Shown: positions 9,540 through 18,303 of the stretch, one piece after another
How positions within the stretch are numbered: the stretch's first letter is position 1
Layout of the letters: every line of letters begins with the position of its first letter
Assembly: GCA_947487765.1 (NCBI GenBank)
Contig: CANKXO010000003.1
Location: 372,001-436,000, forward strand
DNA: 64,000 nucleotides
Source: an uncultured Pseudomonadales bacterium
Lineage (GTDB): Bacteria > Pseudomonadota > Gammaproteobacteria > Pseudomonadales > Cellvibrionaceae
Direction: 5' to 3'
The notes under the pieces: generated by a model
The model's input: only the letters and a program-made list of their open reading frames with translations
Told to the model about the DNA's origin: nothing
Databases searched by the model: none
Position numbers and translations under genes: made by a program

Positions 9540-9585
9540 CAGCGCTCATTCAGTACCCCTTTAAATAGAGTTAAGAGGAAAGGCA

Positions 9586-9795
9586 ATGCAAGTAGAAAAA
9601 AAGACCGCTGAGTACACTGTGTTCAAACGCGCAGATGGCCGTTACGCAGTACAAGGTAAAGACAAAAAATTCATCAATGGCGATGACAAAGTTAAACTCC
9701 TAATCGAGGAAGGTCTATTGACTGCTCCAGCACCAAAAACTGAAGAGCCTGCAGCAGCAGAAGCCGCAACCGAAGAAGAAGCTGCTGAAGAATAA
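9586..9795 (+). CDS. Small cytosolic protein with Ala/Glu tail, function unknown
   Basis: 69 residues. A compact N-terminal part (AEYTVFKRADGRYAVQG, then KKFINGDDKVKLLIEEGLL) looks like a small beta-rich domain, followed by a low-complexity acidic Ala/Pro/Glu tail. It has its own strong sigma-70 promoter, a good ribosome-binding site and a terminator hairpin, so it is probably well expressed as a single gene. I do not recognise the family. Confidence 0.75.
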   Translation: MQVEKKTAEYTVFKRADGRYAVQGKDKKFINGDDKVKLLIEEGLLTAPAPKTEEPAAAEAATEEEAAEE

Positions 9796-9803
9796 AGAAA
9801 ATA

Positions 9804-9842
9804 CCCATTAAGCTGTATGAGTTATTTAATCAGCTTAATGGG
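9804..9842. terminator. 12-bp stem hairpin between convergent genes
   Basis: CCCATTAAGCTG and CAGCTTAATGGG form a perfect 12-bp stem. The minus-strand transcript has a U-rich tail after it; it probably ends transcription from both sides. Confidence 0.75.
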
Positions 9843-9902
9843 CAAATTATCACGGCCTAACTGAACAACATTCCCGGCACCATATCCTCTTCACACACCC
9901 TA

Positions 9903-10601
9903 CTAATATAAAAATATTTCTGTCTCACCTAGATTTGGCCTGAGTGTATAACGAAATTTAAGCTTGTCCCGAAACCAATATTTATAACTCAAACCTACAA
10001 GATGATGCTTTTCATCTAGCACGATTTCATCAATTTCAATTGTTGTTTTAACACAAGTACGTCGCTGACCAATTTTCCAACCAAAGCCTGCCGGAGCACG
10101 ACACAGACCTCTTATATACTTTTCAGTAGGCTTTGACAGGTTATGAACAATGCCAATACCTCTCTTATGACAGGCATAGTACTTATAAGAGTTAATACTA
10201 GTATAAGCTCGCTCCCACACCTGCAAAGTATCTCCTCGATGGGGGTCTTTCCATGAAACAGGGCCTCTCACAATAACCTCACCGGCCGCATATTTGTCAG
10301 ATGATTGAGATAAAATACTGCGTCTCTGTACGTTATGCATACAAGAAGACCGTTTATCACCACCCCATGACGCCCCTGACCATAGCTGATAAGGCACAAA
10401 CAATTCTCGACTTGCACAGTTATACAGGCTGGCAATATGCCAAGGATCGTCACTCAAATAGGGCTGAATTGCACACACTGCTTGATGAAATACTTCCGCC
10501 GTAGAATAAGCCCTATCCTTCTTTATTAAATCGCTGCTTGCACTTATATCAAAAGATATAGCTATCGATAAAATAAAAAGGGAACGAATAAAATAATTCA
10601 C
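9903..10601 (-). CDS. Exported Cys-rich protein of unknown function, partner of a LytTR regulator
   Basis: 232 residues with a signal peptide (cut near residues 20-23). The mature part holds at least seven Cys residues, including CMHNVQRRS, YYACHKRGIG and LCRAPAGFGWK, suggesting disulfides in the periplasm. It overlaps the end of the upstream LytTR gene by 4 bases, so the two are translationally coupled. No family recognised; a periplasmic sensor, effector or accessory for the LytTR protein is possible (inference). Confidence 0.75.
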   Translation of the reverse strand: MNYFIRSLFILSIAISFDISASSDLIKKDRAYSTAEVFHQAVCAIQPYLSDDPWHIASLYNCASRELFVPYQLWSGASWGGDKRSSCMHNVQRRSILSQSSDKYAAGEVIVRGPVSWKDPHRGDTLQVWERAYTSINSYKYYACHKRGIGIVHNLSKPTEKYIRGLCRAPAGFGWKIGQRRTCVKTTIEIDEIVLDEKHHLVGLSYKYWFRDKLKFRYTLRPNLGETEIFLY

Positions 10602-11473
10602 GCTGTAATCTCCGAAAATTCCTGTTTCACATAGTGCTCAAAACGACGGCTTACCGGGGCAGAACCTCCGTGACTCAAAATAACTTTTACGCCATTATCT
10701 ATCAGCTGCCACCCACAGATATTCTTTTTAGCAACCCAATACGAACGGTGTATCTGTATCCCGTACTCATCAGGCATTTCGCTAATTGCCTGACTTAACT
10801 TATACAGAATCAACTCACTCCCTCGTACAGTCGTTACTTTTAAATAGTGCTCTTGAGCTTGTAACAATTGCGGGGCTTCTCTTACGACAGATGATAGCTT
10901 CTTCACAAAAGCCGCCTGCTGAATAAACTGTTGACCGACATTATCATCAACGTCAACCATAACTACTTGCTGCTCTCGCGACTCAATACTCGACGATGTC
11001 GGCCCCACCGTCACATAAAAGCGAATTACATAAATTAAAGCACCCAACATAAGATGTCGCGGTAAAATTTGAATTGCCATACTGGACAACAATGTAGGCA
11101 GAAAGCCAGTGCTTTGCAATTCTCGAATAGCATAGGAAGTCGCAGGCCGACCCGTCGCTATATCTACCATCGAAATAGCCAAACCAAAAGGCAGCCAGCT
11201 CACAATAATTGCGACCAAAAACAAGACATGGTCAGAGCACTTTAGCTGTATTTTTTCTAACAAGTAGTAAATACCAAATATAAAACTAAGCGCCATCGAC
11301 AAATAGATAATCCAATATGCGCTCCGCAACCACCAATTATCTCCCGGCCAAAAAGCAAACGTATGCGAACTTAGGTTAAAGGCAAAAGCAATCACAAGGA
11401 TTGTGTAAAGACCAAACTTACTGGTGACTACTTTTCTTATTGTTTCTCGTTTCATAACTTGAATGGCACTCAT
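10598..11473 (-). CDS. Membrane-anchored LytTR-family transcription regulator
   Basis: 291 residues. The N-terminal half has four likely membrane segments (around residues 19-37, 47-70, 80-105 and 125-150), and the C-terminal about 105 residues are a LytTR DNA-binding domain (AQEHYLKVTTVRGSELILY, IQIHRSYWVAKKNI, and the terminal VSRRFEHYVK). Such proteins sense through the membrane domain without a phosphorelay. Its stop overlaps the following exported-protein gene. The start may instead be the ATG six codons later; neither has a clear ribosome-binding site. Confidence 0.87.
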   Translation of the reverse strand: MSAIQVMKRETIRKVVTSKFGLYTILVIAFAFNLSSHTFAFWPGDNWWLRSAYWIIYLSMALSFIFGIYYLLEKIQLKCSDHVLFLVAIIVSWLPFGLAISMVDIATGRPATSYAIRELQSTGFLPTLLSSMAIQILPRHLMLGALIYVIRFYVTVGPTSSSIESREQQVVMVDVDDNVGQQFIQQAAFVKKLSSVVREAPQLLQAQEHYLKVTTVRGSELILYKLSQAISEMPDEYGIQIHRSYWVAKKNICGWQLIDNGVKVILSHGGSAPVSRRFEHYVKQEFSEITA

Positions 11474-11606
11474 CCCTTATCAATGGCAATCATGAATTAC
11501 CAAAAAAAACCAAGAAAATCATATTGTTAGTCAATAGCTAATCATAATAATGTAAATCGTGGCCAGCAGCCACACTAAAAACAATTACGATAACGAAGGA
11601 ACATTT

Positions 11607-12140
11607 ATGCCTATCAAAAACCTACTTAGAAGCAGTATTTGTATTTTATTTTGCACCTTTAGCGTCCTCAGTAATGGTGCAGAACCAGAATTCACCTTAA
11701 GCAGCCCCGCGTTTTCCAACGGTGATAAATTACCTAAGCAATACAGTTGTAACGGAAAAGATATTTCACCGCCATTAACCATCAGCGGGGCACCAGAAGG
11801 AACAAAGAGCTTTGTATTAATTATGGACGACCCCGATGCACCCAATGGATACTGGCTACACTGGCTAGTCTATAACCTCCCAGGAAGCACAGCAGAGATT
11901 CCTGAAAATGCCCCCACTAAACACACTTGGGAAAACGGCACAATGCAAGGGCGCAACGATTGGTCTCAGGCTCAATATGGTGGGGCATGCCCACCTGACG
12001 GAAGACACCGTTACTTTTTCAAGCTCTATGCATTGGATAAAGTATTGGATTTAAAGAAAAAGGCATCATTACGTAAGGTGAAAAAGGCAATGAAAAAACA
12101 CATCCTTGCCAAAGCTAAACTTATGGCTAAATACGGATAA
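11607..12140 (+). CDS. Exported YbhB/YbcL-family PEBP-like protein
   Basis: 177 residues with a signal peptide cut after about residue 23 (VLSNGA). The mature part is a phosphatidylethanolamine-binding-protein fold of the bacterial YbhB/YbcL type: SPAFSNGDKLPKQYSCNGKD, the DDPDAPNGYWLHWLVYNLP ligand-site motif and GGACPPDGRHRYFFKLYAL. GAAGGA lies at the right distance before the ATG at 11607; the frame extends upstream to 11559, but that part lacks a signal peptide at its start. Natural ligand unknown. Confidence 0.9.
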   Translation: MPIKNLLRSSICILFCTFSVLSNGAEPEFTLSSPAFSNGDKLPKQYSCNGKDISPPLTISGAPEGTKSFVLIMDDPDAPNGYWLHWLVYNLPGSTAEIPENAPTKHTWENGTMQGRNDWSQAQYGGACPPDGRHRYFFKLYALDKVLDLKKKASLRKVKKAMKKHILAKAKLMAKYG

Positions 12141-12160
12141 TTTTATGGTGAAGACCCTTT

Positions 12161-12185
12161 GCTCACAAGGACTGTGAGCGTTTTC
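12161..12185 (+). terminator. Rho-independent terminator after the PEBP gene
   Basis: GCTCACA-AGGAC-TGTGAGC followed by GTTTTC. Confidence 0.65.
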
Positions 12186-12223
12186 GATATGACTAACAGA
12201 TTATATAAAACCTTCTAGGACAG

Positions 12224-13639
12224 CTAATACTCACTGTGCATATAATCCGGCGCCAGATTCTCAAAGCGCGTATATTTACCCACGAATGCCGCACGAGACG
12301 TCCCTATTTCGCCATTACGCTGCTTACCTATAATTAACTCCGCTACGCCTTTTTCTGGGCTATCCTCGTTGTAATATTCATCACGATAGATAAATAAAAT
12401 CACATCAGCATCCTGCTCAATCGCACCCGATTCCCGCAAGTCAGAATTCATCGGGCGCTTATTAGGGCGCTGCTCTACACCGCGATTTAATTGCGATAAA
12501 GCAATAACTGGGCAATTATATTCTTTAGCCATGGCCTTTAAAGAACGGGAAATTTCGGAAATCTCTTGAGTACGCCCCTCACTAGAACCAACTATTTGCA
12601 TCAATTGCAGATAGTCGACCATGATCAACCCTGGCTCACCATGCTCTCGACTGGTACGCCGAATACGTGCTCTCATATCCTGAGGGGATAACGCAGGTGT
12701 ATCATCGATAAAGAGTGGTGCTCCCTTAAGCTTTTGTACAGCAGCCGTCAACTTAGGCCAGTCTTCCTCAGTCAATTGACCGTTACGAATTTTGCCTTGA
12801 TCAATACGACCAGTAGAAGACAACATCCTCATGACCAAGGATTCCGAAGGCATTTCCATACTGAAAACCAATACCGGCTTCTCTTGGGTGAACATCGCAG
12901 CCTCAACGAAATTCAAAGCTAGTGCTGTCTTACCCATGGATGGACGAGCTGCAAGGATAATCAGCTCGCCACCCTGCCATCCAGAGGTACGCTCATCAAG
13001 GTCAGTTAAACCTGAACTTATGCCTGTAATATCATTTTTCGACCGAAACAGCGCATCAATTCTTTCAATGGTGCTCTTAAGCAGCCCATCCATTCCCTCA
13101 AGACCGCCCTCTTTAGGCCTACCTTCTGCAATTTCCAACAATCGCTTTTCAGCTAGCTGCAATAAGTCATCCGCATCCAGCCCCGAAGGGTTATAGCTGG
13201 AACGAGAAATATCATTGGCAACATGAATCAATTGCCGAACAGTTGCATGTTCACGCACAATACGAGCATAAGCGACGGTATTAGCGGCACTGGGAGTTTG
13301 ACTGACAACGGTGGATAAATAGTCCATCCCCCCCACTCTTGCCAACTCGTCATGGCGCGAAAGCTCCTCAGCCAATGTGAGAATATCAAACGGCTTATCA
13401 GCTTCAGACAACACAGACATTGCCTGAAACATTTGGCGATGCGTGTCTTTATAGAAGTCTTCTGGCTGTAAAATTTCAGCAACTGAATCGAAATTCTTAT
13501 TCGCCAGCATTAAGCCGCCCAGCACTGCCTGCTCCGCCTCGGGGGAATGGGGCAGAGACTGTCCGACATTACTATCGTCATAAACGGTATCTGGCATATC
13601 ATCCAGAGGTAACGATTGAGGCTGGAGCTGAGAGTTCAT
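12224..13639 (-). CDS. dnaB: Replicative DNA helicase DnaB
   Basis: 471 residues from the ATG at 13639, the same length as E. coli DnaB; a TTG 14 codons further up is less likely. N-terminal DnaB domain (HSPEAEQAVLGGLML), Walker A AARPSMGKTALA, Walker B IMVDYLQLM, an arginine-finger region and SRSLKAMAKEYNCPV near the C-terminus. It unwinds DNA at the replication fork. It follows rplI but is separated from it by a strong terminator, so it likely has its own promoter in the interval. Confidence 0.97.
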   Translation of the reverse strand: MNSQLQPQSLPLDDMPDTVYDDSNVGQSLPHSPEAEQAVLGGLMLANKNFDSVAEILQPEDFYKDTHRQMFQAMSVLSEADKPFDILTLAEELSRHDELARVGGMDYLSTVVSQTPSAANTVAYARIVREHATVRQLIHVANDISRSSYNPSGLDADDLLQLAEKRLLEIAEGRPKEGGLEGMDGLLKSTIERIDALFRSKNDITGISSGLTDLDERTSGWQGGELIILAARPSMGKTALALNFVEAAMFTQEKPVLVFSMEMPSESLVMRMLSSTGRIDQGKIRNGQLTEEDWPKLTAAVQKLKGAPLFIDDTPALSPQDMRARIRRTSREHGEPGLIMVDYLQLMQIVGSSEGRTQEISEISRSLKAMAKEYNCPVIALSQLNRGVEQRPNKRPMNSDLRESGAIEQDADVILFIYRDEYYNEDSPEKGVAELIIGKQRNGEIGTSRAAFVGKYTRFENLAPDYMHSEY

Positions 13640-13768
13640 TAAAGTATTATAAATATTATTGTGAGTGAAGTAATTAAACAAAAAGAATAGAGAGCATAAC
13701 AGAGACCTTAAGATCTAGCAGCAGAGACCACCGCGATTTCGAGACCAAAAGAGCTCTGCAGCTCATAC

Positions 13769-13804
13769 AAAAAAGCCCAGAAGCTGCAGCTTCTGGGCTT
13801 TTTA
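13769..13804. terminator. Strong terminator downstream of rplI
   Basis: AGCCCAGAAGCTGCAGCTTC is the core of an almost perfect inverted repeat, flanked by an A-run and a T-run, so it works on both strands. Confidence 0.9.
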
Positions 13805-13827
13805 ACAGTCATATAAAGTAGAAAAAA

Positions 13828-14274
13828 TTATTCAGCTTCAATGATCAGTTTAACTGATTGAGTTACTTCACTGTGAACCTGAATGTCCACATCGTATTCA
13901 CCAACTTCACGCAGTGCGCCTTCAGGCAAACGTACTTCGGCTTTTGCCACTTCAACGCCTGCAGCAGTGACTGCATCAGCAATATCACGAGCGCCAATAG
14001 AACCAAATAGTTTACCTTCATCACCGGCATTGGTTGTAATTGTTACTGATAACTCAACCAATTTTTCAGCACGGGCTTCGGCAGCCGTTCTCTTTTCAGC
14101 AGCAGCCGCTTCTAACTCAGCGCGACGCTCTTCAAACTCAGCAACGTTGCTTGCAGTTGCTGGCAATGCCTTGCCTTGAGGGATTAAAAAGTTACGACCA
14201 AAGCCCGCATTAACAGTGACCTTATCGCCTACATTACCTAATTTACCTACTTTATCGAGCAGAATTACGTCCAT
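13828..14274 (-). CDS. rplI: 50S ribosomal protein L9
   Basis: 148 residues, the usual length. Starts [19 protein letters not shown] with the [13 protein letters not shown] motif of L9 and the long central helix, then the C-terminal domain. Part of the rpsF-rpsR-DUF2232-rplI operon, ending at a strong hairpin. Confidence 0.98.
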   Translation of the reverse strand: MDVILLDKVGKLGNVGDKVTVNAGFGRNFLIPQGKALPATASNVAEFEERRAELEAAAAEKRTAAEARAEKLVELSVTITTNAGDEGKLFGSIGARDIADAVTAAGVEVAKAEVRLPEGALREVGEYDVDIQVHSEVTQSVKLIIEAE

Positions 14275-14326
14275 CTCGTATAACCTCTTTAAATTTACTC
14301 TATCTAATTAGTACCAAGTACAATCG

Positions 14327-15187
14327 TTATGACTTATTTACAGTGGAAAAACGACTGCGTATATTTACCCAAGTATCAATAAAACCCATGACTGCCAGCA
14401 CTAATAAGAATGAGCTGAAGCCAATTATTAACATATAAAATACAACCAACCACGCTTTGTTCAGCTTCTGACTTTTAGCGAGATCATGAACAATGGCAAT
14501 CGCTACCATTATCAAAGGCCCAGCAAAAACAGTGGCCCAAAAACTATATTCAACGCCCTGAAAGTAACATAAAGCAACCAACACTGCGCATACAGAAGAG
14601 GTTAACACCCCCAACCTTAGTTCACGAAACTCAGAGCCAAAGCCCCCTGCATTGTATAGTGAAGACTGCCACCAGCGAGCCAGTATCAAACCTGTCAAGC
14701 CGTTGAACAACATCACCAAACCGATAAAGCCAGAAACCGCGATAACACTAGGCTCTGACAGGTCCTCATTCGGTGACCGACCTTCAATAACAGCTAAAAA
14801 CATCGCTGTTAACTGTATAAATGCATCCATCAGTGCGGGAACAAAGTTAACCGCGAAAAATACCGATACAATTGATGTAACCACAGCCGCTTGAATTGCA
14901 AACGCCCATGACATTGTTGCTCGCAAACATATTGCTGGAATATAGACTGCGAGCAACCCTAGCAATGTCCCCCAAAATACAACGGTCCCGGGCTTGCCCA
15001 TAGACCATGATATTAACGCTGGCACGAGCGCTATTAATATCAATAAAGCCCCTTCACGAGGCCCCTTGCGCAGGGTAACCAGACCAATCGCCCCAAGAGG
15101 CAGCAAAGGAATGGTCATGCTAAAAAGTGCCGGTACTGCAGCTTGCAGACGCCCACGCATAATAAACTGTGCCAGTGCGAGCATCAT
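14327..15187 (-). CDS. DUF2232 multi-pass membrane protein
   Basis: 286 residues with about eight hydrophobic segments. Its position between rpsR and rplI is that of the DUF2232 (YybS-like) membrane protein in Pseudomonas and relatives. Function unknown; conserved co-transcription with ribosomal proteins is the only clue. Confidence 0.88.
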   Translation of the reverse strand: MMLALAQFIMRGRLQAAVPALFSMTIPLLPLGAIGLVTLRKGPREGALLILIALVPALISWSMGKPGTVVFWGTLLGLLAVYIPAICLRATMSWAFAIQAAVVTSIVSVFFAVNFVPALMDAFIQLTAMFLAVIEGRSPNEDLSEPSVIAVSGFIGLVMLFNGLTGLILARWWQSSLYNAGGFGSEFRELRLGVLTSSVCAVLVALCYFQGVEYSFWATVFAGPLIMVAIAIVHDLAKSQKLNKAWLVVFYMLIIGFSSFLLVLAVMGFIDTWVNIRSRFSTVNKS

Positions 15188-15203
15188 AGTCTACGCAACC
15201 TTC

Positions 15204-15434
15204 TTAGCGGTCGTGATTATCCGTGTACGGAAGCAACGACAAAAAGCGGGCACGCTTAATAGCTGTCGCTAGCTGTCGCTGATACTTAGCATTAGTACCC
15301 GTAATACGGCTTGGTACAATTTTACCTGTTTCGGTAATGTATGCTTTTAATGTTTCTAGGTCTTTATAGTCAATGCGATCAACGCCTTCTGCGGTGAAAC
15401 GGCAATATTTACGACGACGGAAAAAACGAGACAT
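15204..15434 (-). CDS. rpsR: 30S ribosomal protein S18
   Basis: 76 residues. [17 protein letters not shown] and the C-terminal [18 protein letters not shown] are diagnostic. Lies two bases after rpsF; S6 and S18 form a heterodimer on the platform of the 30S subunit. Confidence 0.98.
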   Translation of the reverse strand: MSRFFRRRKYCRFTAEGVDRIDYKDLETLKAYITETGKIVPSRITGTNAKYQRQLATAIKRARFLSLLPYTDNHDR

Positions 15435-15436
15435 GA

Positions 15437-15883
15437 TTATTTCTCCTCCTGTTCGTCGGCAGTAGCTTCTGCTGACTCTTCTGATGGTTTTTCAGCATTA
15501 TCAGCTGAAGCTGGCTTACGTGGTGATTCGTCATCACGACGAGAACGACGCTCACGGCTATCTTTCTCAGCTTTTAAAATAGGTGATTCTTCAACTACGG
15601 CTTCATCTTCGCGAATAACAAGATGACGTAAAACAGCATCGTTATAACGGAAGTTAGTGGTTAACTCTTCTAAGACAGTATCACCACACTCAACGTTAAG
15701 AAGAATATAATGAGCTTTGTGAATTTTGTTGATTGAATAAGCGAGCTGGCGACGACCCCAGTCTTCCATACGGTGAATGTGACCACCGTCGTCTTTAATC
15801 GCTTTGGTATAGCGTTCAACCATACCAGGAACTTGTTCACTTTGATCTGGGTGAACTAAAAATACAATTTCGTAATGACGCAT
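15437..15883 (-). CDS. rpsF: 30S ribosomal protein S6
   Basis: 148 residues: the S6 domain ([39 protein letters not shown]) followed by a long charged tail of about 45 residues with RRSRRDD and a Glu-rich end, the part modified by RimK-type glutamate ligases in other bacteria. AAGGA precedes the ATG. First gene of the operon. Confidence 0.97.
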   Translation of the reverse strand: MRHYEIVFLVHPDQSEQVPGMVERYTKAIKDDGGHIHRMEDWGRRQLAYSINKIHKAHYILLNVECGDTVLEELTTNFRYNDAVLRHLVIREDEAVVEESPILKAEKDSRERRSRRDDESPRKPASADNAEKPSEESAEATADEQEEK

Positions 15884-16263
15884 ACTATTGTTCCTTACGG
15901 GTTACGCCTTCCTAGCATTCGCTCCAGTGGAGATAAGCAGGTAAGACAAGGAAATGTTACCTTTATAATCACTTGATCATGGCCATTTGATGCAACTAAC
16001 CCAAGCAATGTAAAGTAACGGATAAACCTCAACTAAAATGAGGGCGCGCATTGTAGGACATTAGCGCCACAAACTCAACGCTTTATATTTGATCAGTTTC
16101 ACGATAAACACCTAAAAAATCAAAAGCTGCAGCTCTCTTAAAAAACCACACCAATCTCGCTACCCAACCACCACAAAATACCCCTAATTTGATCGCTCTA
16201 TTCCTATTTCTTTACCTATTTCGTATAGTACGCAGAAAAAACAACTAGATAGAGATCCATTTC
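15884..16263. other. Divergent non-coding region between rpsF and the alcohol dehydrogenase gene
   Basis: 380 bases without a credible ORF. It must hold the promoter of the ribosomal operon and that of the dehydrogenase. I looked for an S6:S18-binding leader in the rpsF side and could not confirm one by eye. Confidence 0.5.
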
Positions 16264-17424
16264 ATGAGCATGAGACCCTTTGTTTTTAATTCTGCCAAAT
16301 CCATTATCAACGAATCTGGGGCGCTAAAAAACATTGCAGACATTTGCCGTCAGCAACACATCAGCAAACCGTTAATCGTTACTGACCAAGGGATCATGAC
16401 TATTGGTCTAATGGAAAAACTGGAAAGCGCTCTTACCGCCGGCGGAATGGAATTCAGCAGCTATCCAGAAGTCATGGCCGACCCATCTGAGTCTGTCATT
16501 TATGCAGGGCTTGAGGCATTAAAAGCAGGCAACAATGATGGCGTTATCGGGTTTGGTGGCGGATCATCTATGGATACAGCCAAACTAATTGCCTTGATTG
16601 GCAGTACTGGCGCCAAACTCGACGAGGTATATGGCGTTAATGTTGCTGAAGGGCCACGGCTTCCCCTAGTACTGATTCCAACAACTGCCGGCACTGGCTC
16701 AGAAGCAACTGCACTTGCCATTGTCACAACAGGCGAAACCAGTAAGGCAGTTGTGATTGCCCATCAACTCTATCCAGATGTAGCTTTGCTTGATGCCCAA
16801 CTTACCTTAGAGCTTCCCCGGCATATCACGGCAACCACTGGTGTTGATGCCATGGTTCACTGCATCGAAGCCTACACTAACTCACGCCTGAAAAATGTGT
16901 ATACGGATATGCTCGCCAAAGAAGGGCTACGCTTACTTAGCTCTAATATCATGACTGCAGCCTACGAAGGTGACAATATCGCAGCCAGACAAGCTATGCT
17001 ATTAGGCGCTTGCTTAGGGGGACAATCTTTCGCTAATTCACCCGTTGGAGCAGTCCATGCACTCGCCTACCCCTTAGGTATCCATTACCATATTCCTCAC
17101 GGCCTCAGTAATTCGCTGGTATTACCCCACGTCATGAGGTTTAACGCGCCAGAAGCAAAAGAGCTTTATGCCGAATTAGCCCCGATCATTATGGGAGAAC
17201 CCGTAGACGGTGACGCAGAAACCGTGACTGACGCCCTGATCACCTATATAGAGCAGTTGATTCTCGATCTCAAACTCCCTAACAGCCTGCAAACAATGGA
17301 AATCCCAGAAAGCGACCTTCCTATGCTCGCGAGTGTCAGCGTAAAGTATCAACGTTTACTCCTCAATAACCCTAGAGAAGTCACAGAAGCAGATGCCTTA
17401 GCGATTTATCAGGCGGCTTACTAA
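16264..17424 (+). CDS. Iron-containing alcohol dehydrogenase
   Basis: 386 residues, the family length (PF00465). NAD-binding GFGGGSSMDTAK, TTAGTGSEAT, and the metal ligands in DVALLDAQ, GVDAMVHCIEAY, GAVHALAYPLG and IPHGLSNSL. Family members oxidise or reduce short alcohols, 1,3-propanediol or hydroxy acids; the substrate is not readable here. Single gene closed by a terminator. Confidence 0.93.
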   Translation: MSMRPFVFNSAKSIINESGALKNIADICRQQHISKPLIVTDQGIMTIGLMEKLESALTAGGMEFSSYPEVMADPSESVIYAGLEALKAGNNDGVIGFGGGSSMDTAKLIALIGSTGAKLDEVYGVNVAEGPRLPLVLIPTTAGTGSEATALAIVTTGETSKAVVIAHQLYPDVALLDAQLTLELPRHITATTGVDAMVHCIEAYTNSRLKNVYTDMLAKEGLRLLSSNIMTAAYEGDNIAARQAMLLGACLGGQSFANSPVGAVHALAYPLGIHYHIPHGLSNSLVLPHVMRFNAPEAKELYAELAPIIMGEPVDGDAETVTDALITYIEQLILDLKLPNSLQTMEIPESDLPMLASVSVKYQRLLLNNPREVTEADALAIYQAAY

Positions 17425-17446
17425 CATACCAGCAATATGAACATTC

Positions 17447-17480
17447 AAAAGGCTTAAGGGTAAGCCTTTTATTATTTTGT
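17447..17480 (+). terminator. Rho-independent terminator after the alcohol dehydrogenase
   Basis: AAAGGCTTA-AGG-GTAAGCCTTT followed by TATTATTTTG. Confidence 0.8.
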
Positions 17481-17635
17481 TTTTTTCGGAACTAAACCTC
17501 TCGCGTTTCTTCTAAAAAGTAAATCTAGCGACACATGCCACCCGTAAAAAAGCAGTAACGTATTAAACAGAAGTCGCGAAAGGTTTTTCTGTCTATAACG
17601 ACACCGTAATCACATCATTTTCTGGTACCTATTTT

Positions 17636-18292
17636 ATGTTGCGCATCATCGCAGTCATTATTTTCCCCCTTCTTTGTAGTGCATGCCTTTTCCCAACCAA
17701 ACCGACACGAGGCCTAGAGCATTTTAACGACGAAGCGCCCGATGTTGGAGAAAATGCCCCCAACTTCACCTTAAAAAACTTAAATGGAAAAGAGGTTTCA
17801 CTCAACTCATTAATTGGCGAAAAACCTATCGTACTCCAATTAGGTAGTCATACCTGTCCGGTTTACCGCTATCGTCGTTTCTCAATGCGACAGCTACACG
17901 CAGAATACAGGGAAGACGCCCATTTTTTGATGATATACACATTGGAAGCTCACCCGGTTGGCAGCAACAGCCCTTATGCCGACAAAGAATGGGTCAGCCT
18001 GTGGAATCGTATTCCTGGCGTTTTAATACCTCAGCCTGACAGCTATGAAGAACGCTTAAGTGTTGCCAGCGATTCACAAAGCAAATTAAGCAAGTATTAC
18101 CAGTACCCCTATTTAGTTGACAATCTTAACAATTCCGTTTGGAAGAGCTATGGCTCTGCATCATCTCCAGCATTTGTGATTGATCAGTCAGGAAAGATCG
18201 CATTAAAACAGGTTTGGGTTAACCCTAAAGAAATTGCAAAAACGCTGGATCAGTTAATCGAGGTTGAACCAACAAGCTCCCTAACACAGTAA
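17636..18292 (+). CDS. Thioredoxin-fold lipoprotein resembling iodothyronine deiodinases
   Basis: 218 residues. Lipoprotein signal peptide with lipobox LCSAC. The mature part begins with a peroxiredoxin-like APNFTLKNLNGKEVSLNSL, then QLGSHTCPVYRYRRFSMRQL and FLMIYTLEAHPVGSNSPY. That last block is the hallmark of the T4-deiodinase-like family (PF00837), in which the catalytic position is Sec or Cys; here it is Cys in HTCPVYR. A periplasm-facing redox enzyme is expected; iodine removal is not implied. Followed 11 bases later by an esterase lipoprotein, so they form an operon. Confidence 0.78.
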   Translation: MLRIIAVIIFPLLCSACLFPTKPTRGLEHFNDEAPDVGENAPNFTLKNLNGKEVSLNSLIGEKPIVLQLGSHTCPVYRYRRFSMRQLHAEYREDAHFLMIYTLEAHPVGSNSPYADKEWVSLWNRIPGVLIPQPDSYEERLSVASDSQSKLSKYYQYPYLVDNLNNSVWKSYGSASSPAFVIDQSGKIALKQVWVNPKEIAKTLDQLIEVEPTSSLTQ

Positions 18293-18303
18293 TATGTTCG
18301 TTA

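Noticed and set aside
12831-13196. 121-residue ORF antisense to dnaB
   Set aside because: A shadow of a highly conserved gene; no ribosome-binding site or motif.
15884-16060. S6:S18-binding leader RNA before rpsF
   Set aside because: The expected hairpin with its conserved loop could not be drawn with confidence by eye; a covariance search would decide.
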